In this document: piece by piece, positions 38,205 through 45,519 of the stretch
Position numbering within the stretch: position 1 is the stretch's first letter
Layout: each line of letters starts with the position of its first letter
Assembly (NCBI GenBank): GCA_021787335.1
Contig: JAJYMC010000016.1
Coordinates: 83,419 to 147,418 of the forward strand
Origin: Bacillota bacterium
GTDB lineage: Bacteria > Bacillota > Sulfobacillia > JAJYWN01 > JAJZPE01
Direction of reading: 5' to 3'
DNA length: 64,000 bases
Translations under genes and position numbers: made by a program
The notes under the pieces: model-generated
Databases searched by the model: none
Told to the model about the DNA's origin: nothing
What the model saw: only the letters and a program-made list of their open reading frames with translations

Positions 38205-38546
38205 TCAGCTCTTCGGAGAGGTCTTCTTCCCGGCCCCCGAGGTCGAACCGGCCGATTTCCGACCGGCCTGACCACCGGCGCCCGTCATCGTCCGGGTCGT
38301 CGTCCCGGTCGGCGACGTGCCCGTGCTGGTGCTCACCTGAGCCCCGGCCCCATGGCCCTGGCTGAAGCCGCCTTCGTTGTGGACGTTCGACTCAAGCTGG
38401 TTGACCTTCTGTTGACTGAGCCGTTTGGTGTCAAGGCCGATCTCGTCGGCCACCTCGTACTGGAAACGGCTCGCGTCGAACGCGCCGAGATTGCCGGCCG
38501 TGGTGATGTTCTCGAAGCCCTTGTAGTTACGGTACTTCTTAGGCAT
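38205..38546 (-). CDS. SASP-like small protein with Gly/Ser/Thr-rich tail
   Basis: A 113-residue protein. Residues ~20-50 (GAFDASRFQYEVADEIGLD) resemble the alpha/beta-type small acid-soluble spore protein pattern 'LD..KYEVA.E.G(I/V)', but the second conserved SASP block (GG..K.L) is absent. The rest, from ~60, is a low-complexity tail rich in Gly, Ser, Thr and Lys (STSTGTSPTGTTTRT). GGAGGTGA lies 6 bp before ATG 38546. In a genome with ger genes a DNA- or spore-associated role is plausible. I give the family call low weight; it could be an unrelated small protein. Confidence 0.55.
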   Translation of the reverse strand: MPKKYRNYKGFENITTAGNLGAFDASRFQYEVADEIGLDTKRLSQQKVNQLESNVHNEGGFSQGHGAGAQVSTSTGTSPTGTTTRTMTGAGGQAGRKSAGSTSGAGKKTSPKS

Positions 38547-38632
38547 GCGGTCACCTCCTCGAGTCTATGTTTCCCCAGGAAAAGCCCCCGATGCTGGGAG
38601 TTTTCGTTCGCAAAGGCTCGTCCTGCATGTCT

Positions 38633-38977
38633 TCAACCGTGGATGAAGAAGACGCCGTAACCGCCCGGCGGATAGTTGAACTGAAGGTTATCACGGGGGC
38701 ACAGGTAAAGGCACGCGCCGCATTCGAGGCAGCGTTCGGCGTGCACGGCGATGAGCCGGTCGGCCTGGGCCAGAGCGACCGACCGGACCTCGGCGGTGTC
38801 GATCGGTCCGCCGAGCCATTCGAAGACGCCCGCCGGGCAGACCGTCAGGCACGGCCGGGCGCAGCCGGGGTCGGCGCAGGCCGCAGGGTCTTTGAAGACG
38901 ACCTCCGCCGCCGGGGCCGGGCGAAAGACGTCCCGACTGGTCTTGGCCGCCGGATCGGGCCACATTTCGATGCTCAT
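38633..38977 (-). CDS. fixX: FixX-type ferredoxin-like protein
   Basis: A 114-residue iron-sulfur protein. It has two cysteine groups: CADPGCARPCLTVCPAG and CLECGACLYLCPRDN, close to the FixX pattern with a reduced first cluster. It delivers or accepts electrons for the FixC quinone oxidoreductase encoded just upstream. I chose ATG 38977 (MSIEMW, similar to typical FixX starts); TTG 38998, overlapping the fixC stop, is an alternative. Confidence 0.85.
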   Translation of the reverse strand: MSIEMWPDPAAKTSRDVFRPAPAAEVVFKDPAACADPGCARPCLTVCPAGVFEWLGGPIDTAEVRSVALAQADRLIAVHAERCLECGACLYLCPRDNLQFNYPPGGYGVFFIHG

Positions 38978-38994
38978 CGACTCAACGCCCACCT

Positions 38995-40545
38995 TCAATA
39001 CTCGACCCAGGCGGCCTCGGCCGCCTCGCGGAGCAGCCGCGATAGCGGGGCGACCCGGCGCACCGAGCGAAGGATCCGCCAGCGCCGCTGGCGCGAGGTC
39101 TCAGCGTAGGACATCGCCCCGGCGTGGGCCGCGGCCGCGAGGGCCGACGTGGAAAGATCAAAGACGCGGGGATGTTTCTGTAGGAAGCCGGCGGCCATCC
39201 GGTTGATGCGCAGGTCGCGCCAGGCGAAGGTCCGGCTGAGCAGTTCGGCGTAACTCTTCAGACCCTTGCGGGAGAAATCGCCGCGCTCCTTGGCGGCGAA
39301 GATGGCTTCCGCGGCTGCACTGGCCGAGACCATGGCCGGGACGATGCCGTAGATCCCGTTGCAGAGGCACGCCGTGTCACCCAGGATCACCGCCCCGTCG
39401 TGAACCAGCTTCGGCACATCGTTGAAGCCGGCGTCGGGGATGAGGTGGGCCGAGTACTCGATGGTCTTCGACCCTTCGAGAAGGCGTCGGAACGATGGGT
39501 GAGCCTTGACCCGCTCGAGGAACTGGTTGGGGTTCAGCCCGGCCTTGGCCAGACCGTCAACGGAGGCGCCGACGTTGATCCCGATGGACTCCCGGTTGGT
39601 GTAGATGGAGCCAGTGCCGTTCAGCCCGGCCGACGGGTAGCCGTAGATGCCGATGACCGCGCCCTCGTCGCCCGGGCAGCCGAGGCGACGGGAGATCTCC
39701 TCGGGCGGCAGGGCGAAGGTCTCCTTGACATAGAGGGTCTGGGTCGTGGCTTTGGGCAGCTTCACGTAGCCCGCCCGGTGGCTGACGATGGGGTTGACGC
39801 CCTCGGCGACGACGACCACGTCGGCAAAGAGGTCGCGGGTCTTGCCGGACCCGGTGTCGACCTCGTGGTCGACCCGGACCCCGACGGCCCGGCCGCCGTT
39901 TTTGATCACCTGGTCGACGCGGTAGCCGGAGAGGAGGGTCGCCCCGGCCTGGACGGCCTTCCCGGCCATCCATGGGTCGAGTCGTGACTTCAAGGCGCTG
40001 AGGCGGTTGTATGGCGGCCGCGCAAAAGCCGGCCCGCTGACCCCCATGTTGACCATGCAGTCCTCGGTCAGGAACCAGAATTCCTGCCGGGTGATGACGC
40101 GCTCATAGGGGTGCTCCTCGAAGAGGGCGGGGACAAGTTCGGGGACGGCCCAGAGCCAGGTCTGCACATACAGCGACGCACCGCCGATGGACTTCGACCC
40201 GGGGACCGGTCCACGCTCGATGAGCAGGACGTCGAGCCCTTTGCGAGCCAGCAGATAGGCGGCCGTGTTGCCAGCCGGTCCGGCGCCGAAGACGACGACG
40301 TCGTGGCGGTTCGGGATGGTCCGCGTGGGGTCGTCTTCCTTGGGTTGTGCCCTTGCCTCGGCCGGTCGAGGCTCAGGTTCGGCCTGGCCCGCGACGGCCG
40401 CCGGCCGGCGGCCGCGGGTCCGTTCCGTTAGGTAAGCGAGGAGCGCGCCGGCCCCGGCTTTCGCCGCCCGCAGGGCGAGGCGACCGGCCGCCTTTCGCCA
40501 TTTCCGCTTCCGGCGGCCCTTTGGTGTAGCACGGCGTCGGGCCAT
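38995..40545 (-). CDS. fixC: FixC-type electron-transfer flavoprotein dehydrogenase
   Basis: A 516-residue FAD protein of the FixC/ETF-QO family. The FAD-binding motif is VVVFGAGPAGNTAAYLLARKG at ~83-103, with GASLYVQTWLW, VVVVAEGVN and GAVILGDTACLCNG downstream. The first ~70 residues are an unusual Arg/Lys/Ala-rich extension (RRRATPKGRRKRKWRKAAGR) with a short hydrophobic stretch; it may be a membrane or nucleic-acid contact. FixA and FixB are not adjacent. GGGAGGTG precedes the ATG. Likely coupled to crotonyl/enoyl-CoA or quinone-linked electron transfer. Confidence 0.88.
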   Translation of the reverse strand: MARRRATPKGRRKRKWRKAAGRLALRAAKAGAGALLAYLTERTRGRRPAAVAGQAEPEPRPAEARAQPKEDDPTRTIPNRHDVVVFGAGPAGNTAAYLLARKGLDVLLIERGPVPGSKSIGGASLYVQTWLWAVPELVPALFEEHPYERVITRQEFWFLTEDCMVNMGVSGPAFARPPYNRLSALKSRLDPWMAGKAVQAGATLLSGYRVDQVIKNGGRAVGVRVDHEVDTGSGKTRDLFADVVVVAEGVNPIVSHRAGYVKLPKATTQTLYVKETFALPPEEISRRLGCPGDEGAVIGIYGYPSAGLNGTGSIYTNRESIGINVGASVDGLAKAGLNPNQFLERVKAHPSFRRLLEGSKTIEYSAHLIPDAGFNDVPKLVHDGAVILGDTACLCNGIYGIVPAMVSASAAAEAIFAAKERGDFSRKGLKSYAELLSRTFAWRDLRINRMAAGFLQKHPRVFDLSTSALAAAAHAGAMSYAETSRQRRWRILRSVRRVAPLSRLLREAAEAAWVEY

Positions 40546-40604
40546 GGACGCACCTCCCTTGATTGGCCGATCGCGCGCCGCCGACGCGCTCCGGTCACGT
40601 TTCT

Positions 40605-40632
40605 ATTATGCCATCGGCCGCGGGGCCGCCAA
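40605..40632 (-). promoter_or_regulatory. Candidate promoter of fixC-fixX
   Basis: On the minus strand TTGGCG (complement of 40627-40632) and CATAAT (complement of 40605-40610) are spaced 16 bp, about 60 bp before the fixC start. Confidence 0.5.
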
Positions 40633-40715
40633 ACGCCGAGCCGCGGGCGTGGCTGTGATTATTCCCGAACCAGGCGGCCAAACTAGCTTTTAGAGCTAAC
40701 TGGGAGGGACGTCGG

Positions 40716-40883
40716 ATGCTGATCCGCTATCTGTGGATCGCCGGGGCCGCCGCGGTCGCCGCGTACACGATGGCCTACGCCGTGAAGACCTGGCACTCCA
40801 GGAACCACGCCGGGGCCATCGGGGTGGCCGTCATCGCTCTCCTCGCGGTTCTCCTCCCGGCGGCGGTCCTTTTGCTCCGATGA
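40716..40883 (+). CDS. 55-residue two-helix membrane protein upstream of gerA
   Basis: A short gene with GGGAGGG 7 bp before ATG 40716. The product is two hydrophobic helices (YLWIAGAAAVAAYTMAYAV and GAIGVAVIALLAVLLPAAV) joined by the polar loop KTWHSRNHA, ending LLLR. It sits directly before gerA, with its stop 16 bp from the gerA start, and is probably the first gene of the germination operon. Small membrane proteins such as GerD/GerQ-type accessories are known near ger operons, but I see no specific match. Confidence 0.65.
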   Translation: MLIRYLWIAGAAAVAAYTMAYAVKTWHSRNHAGAIGVAVIALLAVLLPAAVLLLR

Positions 40884-40899
40884 TTTGGGGGCGGCCATC

Positions 40900-42681
40900 T
40901 TGGCAAGTCTGAAGAACTTCCTGAACCATCTCTTCCGGCGGACCCAGACGGGGGACAAGCTTTTCTCCCTCGGCGACCGTCCGCCGGTCCGCTCGGCCGG
41001 CGAATCGGGCGGAGGGAAGGGTCAGGGCGGCGCCAAAGGTGGGGGAAAAGGCCGGGACCAGGGCGGGAAGAATTCCCCCCCGATGCCGACCGAGCCCATC
41101 TCGCCGACCGAACTCTTCGCCCCCGATGGTCCCAAGACGCCCTTGCGGGGCGAGTACGGCGTCAACCTCCACTGGGCGAAAGAGACCTTCCACAAGGACA
41201 AGAACACCGATGTGGTGATAAGGGAGTTCGAAATCGGGACGAAGCCGCCTACGCGGGCCTTCATCCTTTATTTCGACGGGCTCGTCATCAAGGACGTCAT
41301 CTGGGAAGCCATCCTTCAACCCCTGATGATCCTATCGGACTTCGATGAGGCCGCCCGCCGGAAGGGCCTTCTGGAATTCATCGGTCAGCGGCTCCTGCCG
41401 TCCGCCAAGTACGACCGGGGGACCGACTACGAGACGGTCATCGACCACGTCCTCACGGGCGAGACGGCCCTGTTCGTCGAGGGCGACCCATCCGCCCTCC
41501 TCCTCGAGACCAAGGGCTGGGAACACCGCGGCGTCGAGCGGGCCCAGAGCGAGATGGTCGTCCGCGGCCCGCTGCAGGGGTTCACCGAATCCCTGAGGAC
41601 CAATACCGCCCTCGTCAGGCGGAGCCTGAAGTCCCCGGACCTGGTGGTCGAGGGGCTCAAGATCGGACGGCTGTCCCGCTCCGACGTGGCCCTCATGTAC
41701 ATCAAGGGCTTTACCAACGATAAACTGGTCGGCGAGGTCAGGCGACGGATCAAGGTCATTGACGTCGACTTCGCCCCGGAGAGCGGCATCCTCGAGCAGT
41801 ACATCGAGGACTTCCCGTACACATTCTTCCCTCAGGTCACGGCGACCGAGCGGCCTGACCGCGTCGCGGCCTTCCTGTCCGAGGGCAACGTGGCCATCCT
41901 CGTCGACGACAACCCATGGGCGATAGTCGCCCCGATGACCTTCACGACCTTCTTCCACAGCCCGGAGGACTACTACCTGCGCTGGCCCTACGCCAACTTC
42001 CTCCGGGCCATTCGGTTCATGGCCATCCTGATCACCCTTTTCCTGCCGGCCGCTTACATCGCCGTGACCACCTTCCACCAAGAGATGATCCCGACCGACC
42101 TGATGATGGCCATCGCCGCTTCGCGCCAGGGGGTGCCGTTCCCCGTCTTTCTCGAGGTCATCCTGATGGAAATCGCCTTCGAACTCATCCGGGAGGCCGG
42201 TGTGCGGATCCCGAGCGTCATCGGACCGACCATCGGCATCGTCGGAGCCATCGTCCTCGGCCAGGCGGCCGTGGCCGCCAACATCGTCAGCCCCATCCTG
42301 GTCATCATCATCGCCATCGCCGCCCTGTCTTCGTTCGTCGTCCCGAACTTCTCGGCGTCCTTCGCTATCCGTATCCTCCGCTTCCCGTTTGAAATCCTGG
42401 CCGCCGTCCTCGGGTTCTACGGCATGGCCGCCGGGATGCTCCTCTTGGCCATGCATCTGGCCTCCATCCGGAGCTTCGGGGTGCCCTATCTTTCCCCGGT
42501 GGCGCCGCACCGCGGTCCCTCGGTTGACATCGTCACGCGCGGCCAGATGTGGAAGATGTGGCACCGCCCGTCGTTCCTGCGCCAGCGAGACCGGATAAGG
42601 CAGGACTTCATCGTCCGCAAATGGGCTCCCGGAGCCAAGGCGGCCGCGAAGAACGCGCCGGGGCGAGGAGGGCCACGATGA
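40900..42681 (+). CDS. gerA: Spore germination protein, GerA family
   Basis: A 593-residue germinant-receptor A subunit. The N-terminal cytoplasmic region (residues 1-~375) includes a Gly/Lys-rich linker at ~35-65, then FILYFDGLVIKDVIWEAIL, VEGLKIGRLSRSDVALMYIKG and TFFPQVTATERPDRVAAFLSEGNVAILVDDNPWA, the classic GerA signature. Several membrane helices follow (FMAILITLFLPAAYIAVTTFH; VIGPTIGIVGAIVLGQAAVAA). TTG 40900 has GGGGGCGG 5 bp upstream and is preferred over TTG 40885. It overlaps gerB by 4 bp. Acts in the spore inner membrane. Confidence 0.92.
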   Translation: MASLKNFLNHLFRRTQTGDKLFSLGDRPPVRSAGESGGGKGQGGAKGGGKGRDQGGKNSPPMPTEPISPTELFAPDGPKTPLRGEYGVNLHWAKETFHKDKNTDVVIREFEIGTKPPTRAFILYFDGLVIKDVIWEAILQPLMILSDFDEAARRKGLLEFIGQRLLPSAKYDRGTDYETVIDHVLTGETALFVEGDPSALLLETKGWEHRGVERAQSEMVVRGPLQGFTESLRTNTALVRRSLKSPDLVVEGLKIGRLSRSDVALMYIKGFTNDKLVGEVRRRIKVIDVDFAPESGILEQYIEDFPYTFFPQVTATERPDRVAAFLSEGNVAILVDDNPWAIVAPMTFTTFFHSPEDYYLRWPYANFLRAIRFMAILITLFLPAAYIAVTTFHQEMIPTDLMMAIAASRQGVPFPVFLEVILMEIAFELIREAGVRIPSVIGPTIGIVGAIVLGQAAVAANIVSPILVIIIAIAALSSFVVPNFSASFAIRILRFPFEILAAVLGFYGMAAGMLLLAMHLASIRSFGVPYLSPVAPHRGPSVDIVTRGQMWKMWHRPSFLRQRDRIRQDFIVRKWAPGAKAAAKNAPGRGGPR

Positions 42682-43928
42682 TGACGACGAGACAGAACCG
42701 GCCGGGCGGCGTCCAGGACGTCGGGAGGTTCCCCGGTGTCGAGCCGGGGTCCAGTCATTTCCCGCTGATGTCCCCTGAATGGGGGCACATCGGCACCTAC
42801 GAACTCGTGACGGTCCTGACCATCCTCGTGTCCGGCAAGATCTTCCTCACCTTTCCGGCCACGCTGACCGAACGGGCCAAGACCTCGGGGTGGTTCGTCA
42901 CGACCGTCGGCGCGCTGGTGGCCGCGGTCGGCGTTATCGCCATCGTCGCCCTGATGAACCGCTTCCCCGATTACTCCCTGTCCAGGGTCAGTCTCCACCT
43001 GGCCGGCCCGGTCTTTGGCTCTGTCTTCAACGCCCTCCTGAGCCTGTTCTTCTTCGTCCTGGCGGCGATCGTCCTCCGTGAGGCCGCTGAAACCCTGGTC
43101 ATCGGCATCCTCCCGCTGACCCCCCTGTCGGTGCTCATCGTGGTCATGCTCATCGTCATCGCCTACGGGACGTACCTCGGCATCGAGGCCGTCTCGCGGA
43201 CGGCTTTTCTCCTGGCCCCCTGGCTCCTGCTTCTGCTGGCGGCCATCCTCGCCTCTGATGCCAGGTACTTCAACTTCGTCCGCTTGACCCCGATCTGGGG
43301 GACGACGCCGTTGAAGGAGATCTGGCTGGGCGTGGTCAGGTCGGCCCTCTATGCGGAGATCGTCGCCGTCGCCTTTCTCTACCCTGCCCTGCGGCAGAAG
43401 AAACCCGTGCTCCGTTCGACCCTGGTCTCCCTCGGCTTCAGTTGGCTCATCATCACCGTCCTGATGGTCTCGGTCGTCGCCATCTTCGGCGTCACCGGGG
43501 CTTCGCGGACGGCCTTTCCCATCTACTTCATGGCCCGGCTGATTCACTTCGGGCGGTTCCTACAGAGGGTTGAAGCCCTCTTCGTCTTTCTCTGGTTCTT
43601 CTCGGCCGCCCTCAAAGTCACGGTCGCCTTCTACATCGCCAATGTGGCCGTCTCAGAGACCCTGCACCTTCCCAATTATCGGCCTCTGGTGCCGGCCATG
43701 AGCGTCATCCTGTACACGGTCTCCTTCCTGGCCCCCAGCTTCATCGCCGTGGTCAACTTCGAAGCTGACATCATCCGCGGATACAGCAGCCTGATCTGCT
43801 TCGGCATCCCCTTGATCCTGCTGGGCTTGGCGGTCGTCACCGGAAAGCGCCAATCGGGTTCGCGGGATGAACATCACCTGCGGGAGTCGTCGCCGGGCGG
43901 GAAGGAGGGAGTCGCCGATGAAGGTTAG
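42678..43928 (+). CDS. gerB: Spore germination protein, GerB-family permease
   Basis: A 416-residue membrane protein with about ten hydrophobic segments, of the APC-superfamily endospore permease family. LVTVLTILVSGKIFLTFPATLTERAKTSGW and DYSLSRVSLHLAGPVFG match GerB proteins. Residues 1-33 are a polar leader. ATG 42678 (GAGGAGGG 5 bp upstream) overlaps the gerA stop; its end overlaps the gerC start by 11 bp. It is the germinant-binding subunit in known receptors; ligand unknown. Confidence 0.9.
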   Translation: MMTTRQNRPGGVQDVGRFPGVEPGSSHFPLMSPEWGHIGTYELVTVLTILVSGKIFLTFPATLTERAKTSGWFVTTVGALVAAVGVIAIVALMNRFPDYSLSRVSLHLAGPVFGSVFNALLSLFFFVLAAIVLREAAETLVIGILPLTPLSVLIVVMLIVIAYGTYLGIEAVSRTAFLLAPWLLLLLAAILASDARYFNFVRLTPIWGTTPLKEIWLGVVRSALYAEIVAVAFLYPALRQKKPVLRSTLVSLGFSWLIITVLMVSVVAIFGVTGASRTAFPIYFMARLIHFGRFLQRVEALFVFLWFFSAALKVTVAFYIANVAVSETLHLPNYRPLVPAMSVILYTVSFLAPSFIAVVNFEADIIRGYSSLICFGIPLILLGLAVVTGKRQSGSRDEHHLRESSPGGKEGVADEG

Positions 43929-45213
43929 GACCGGGTCCCGGCGGCCCATCGCCCTGGCCGCCCTGGTCCTCGCCCTGGCGCTGGCGGCGACGTTGACCGG
44001 CGGCTGCTGGGACCATGCCGAGTTGGAGGACCTTGGCTTCGTCCTGGCCCTAGGGCTTGACAAGGGCGAGCAAGCCCCGCTTCGGGTGACCGTCCAGATC
44101 GCCGTGCCGGCCCAGATCGCCCCGGGCCGGAGCGGCTCAGGCCCAGGGGTCATCACGGAGACCGTCGAGGGGTTTTCTCTCGACCAGGTAATCACCTATA
44201 TAAGCAGTTTCCGCCACAAGCAGATCACCCTCGGGCACAACAAGCTTGTCGTCTTCGGCAAGGAGCTGGCCGAGCAGGGCATCCTGGCATGGTTGGGTGA
44301 GACCGTCCGTGACCGTGAGATGCGACGGTCCAACGACATGCTCATCTCGACGGGCACGGCGGCGGAGATTCTGCAAGCCCTGAACACCGAGCGCAACCCG
44401 GCCGCGGCCATCGAGGAACTGCTCCTCCTGACCAGGTATACCGGGCTGGCCCCGCGGGTGACCCTGCATGAATGGCTGACCGACTACGAGGGTCGTATCC
44501 GTGCCCCGGTCGCCCCGGTCATCGGTCCGCCGCGTAGCCCAGAGAAGTCAGGGTTGGACCAGGGAGGGAATGACTCGGGCGGCGGGGGGGGGAGCAGCGG
44601 CGGGGGAGGCGCCGGGCACGAGACCGGTGCCGGTGCCCAGGCCCCGCCCAAGCTGCAGGTGATGGGGACGGCCGTGTTCAGGGGCGACCGGCTGGTGGAC
44701 ATCATGTCCGGCCTGGAAAGCCAGGTCTACCTGATGATGACCGGACGCCTGAGCCGGACCGTCCTCAGCATGCCCCTGAAGGAGCCTCAGGCCGAGGTCA
44801 CCATCCGGGTCAAGGGCGAGAAGCCCAAGAGCAGTCTGACCTATGTGGGGAGCACCGCTGAGATCAAGCAGACCCTTGTCTTCGAGGGTGACATCACCCA
44901 GTTCGTCTACCGCGGGAGGTACCTGACCAATCAGAAGGAGCTCGACAATGTCGCCAAGCAGGTCGGTGACCACGTCAAGGGCATCGCCCAGGAGCTCGTG
45001 ACCAGGATGCAGGGCCTCGGGGTGGATCCCTTCCAGTACGGCGGTCTGGTCCGCCGGCGCCTATCCTCCTATGAGGAATGGCGACAGTTCGACTGGGTTC
45101 CCGTCTACCAGAAGGCCGAGGTGTCGATTGAGGTCAAGTCGTTCGTTCGGCGGACCGGAGCCACCCTCTGGCCGTTGCGAGAGGTGCGGCCCGACAGTCA
45201 GGGCGGCGGCTGA
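43918..45213 (+). CDS. gerC: Spore germination lipoprotein, Ger(x)C family
   Basis: A 431-residue lipoprotein with a lipobox at Cys30 (LTGGC) followed by WDHAELEDLGFVLALGLDKG, the family hallmark. HKQITLGHNKLVVFGKELAEQGI and the C-terminal GDHVKGIAQELVTRMQGLGVDPFQYG are also diagnostic. A Gly/Ser-rich insert of ~20 residues lies near 225-245 (SGGGGGSSGGGGAG). ATG 43918 has GGAGGGAG upstream. Last gene of the ger operon, with a terminator 25 bp after the stop. Confidence 0.92.
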   Translation: MKVRTGSRRPIALAALVLALALAATLTGGCWDHAELEDLGFVLALGLDKGEQAPLRVTVQIAVPAQIAPGRSGSGPGVITETVEGFSLDQVITYISSFRHKQITLGHNKLVVFGKELAEQGILAWLGETVRDREMRRSNDMLISTGTAAEILQALNTERNPAAAIEELLLLTRYTGLAPRVTLHEWLTDYEGRIRAPVAPVIGPPRSPEKSGLDQGGNDSGGGGGSSGGGGAGHETGAGAQAPPKLQVMGTAVFRGDRLVDIMSGLESQVYLMMTGRLSRTVLSMPLKEPQAEVTIRVKGEKPKSSLTYVGSTAEIKQTLVFEGDITQFVYRGRYLTNQKELDNVAKQVGDHVKGIAQELVTRMQGLGVDPFQYGGLVRRRLSSYEEWRQFDWVPVYQKAEVSIEVKSFVRRTGATLWPLREVRPDSQGGG

Positions 45214-45237
45214 AGTCGATGCTGGAAGGTTTTCGCG

Positions 45238-45263
45238 AGCGGGGATACCCCCGCTTTCTTTTT
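45238..45263 (+). terminator. Intrinsic terminator of the ger operon
   Basis: AGCGGGG (45238-45244) pairs with CCCCGCT (45249-45255) across a 4-base loop, followed by TTCTTTTTG. Confidence 0.88.
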
Positions 45264-45309
45264 GCCGATTCCACTCCGCCACGGTCGACCTTATTGAAGG
45301 AATTCCACA

Positions 45310-45338
45310 TTGACCGCGGAATAGGAAAGTGTTACTCT
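45310..45338 (+). promoter_or_regulatory. Candidate promoter of the formate dehydrogenase operon
   Basis: TTGACC (45310-45315) and TACTCT (45333-45338) are 17 bp apart, ~180 bp upstream of the NuoF-like gene. The long leader includes the hairpin at 45400-45424. Confidence 0.5.
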
Positions 45339-45399
45339 TTTGTGTTAGATAGCTTAATGGCTAATAAAAGCCCAGTGTAGATGGGGTTCAAAGACCATG

Positions 45400-45424
45400 A
45401 CGGCCGGCCGAAAGGCCCGGCCGT
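45400..45424 (+). promoter_or_regulatory. Leader hairpin before the formate dehydrogenase operon
   Basis: ACGGCCGG (45400-45407) pairs with CCGGCCGT (45417-45424) around CC-GAAA-GG. TGTTTTTCCC follows ~20 bp later, so attenuation is conceivable. The rest of the 306-bp gap between gerC and this operon holds no gene that I can see. Confidence 0.4.
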
Positions 45425-45519
45425 CCGTTGTCACACCCCTGTTTTTCCCGAATTGCGCGGCAAAGGTTTTTCGGATGACATGTCAAGTTCTGTAGACCGC
45501 TCCGAAAGGTGGTAGGCCG

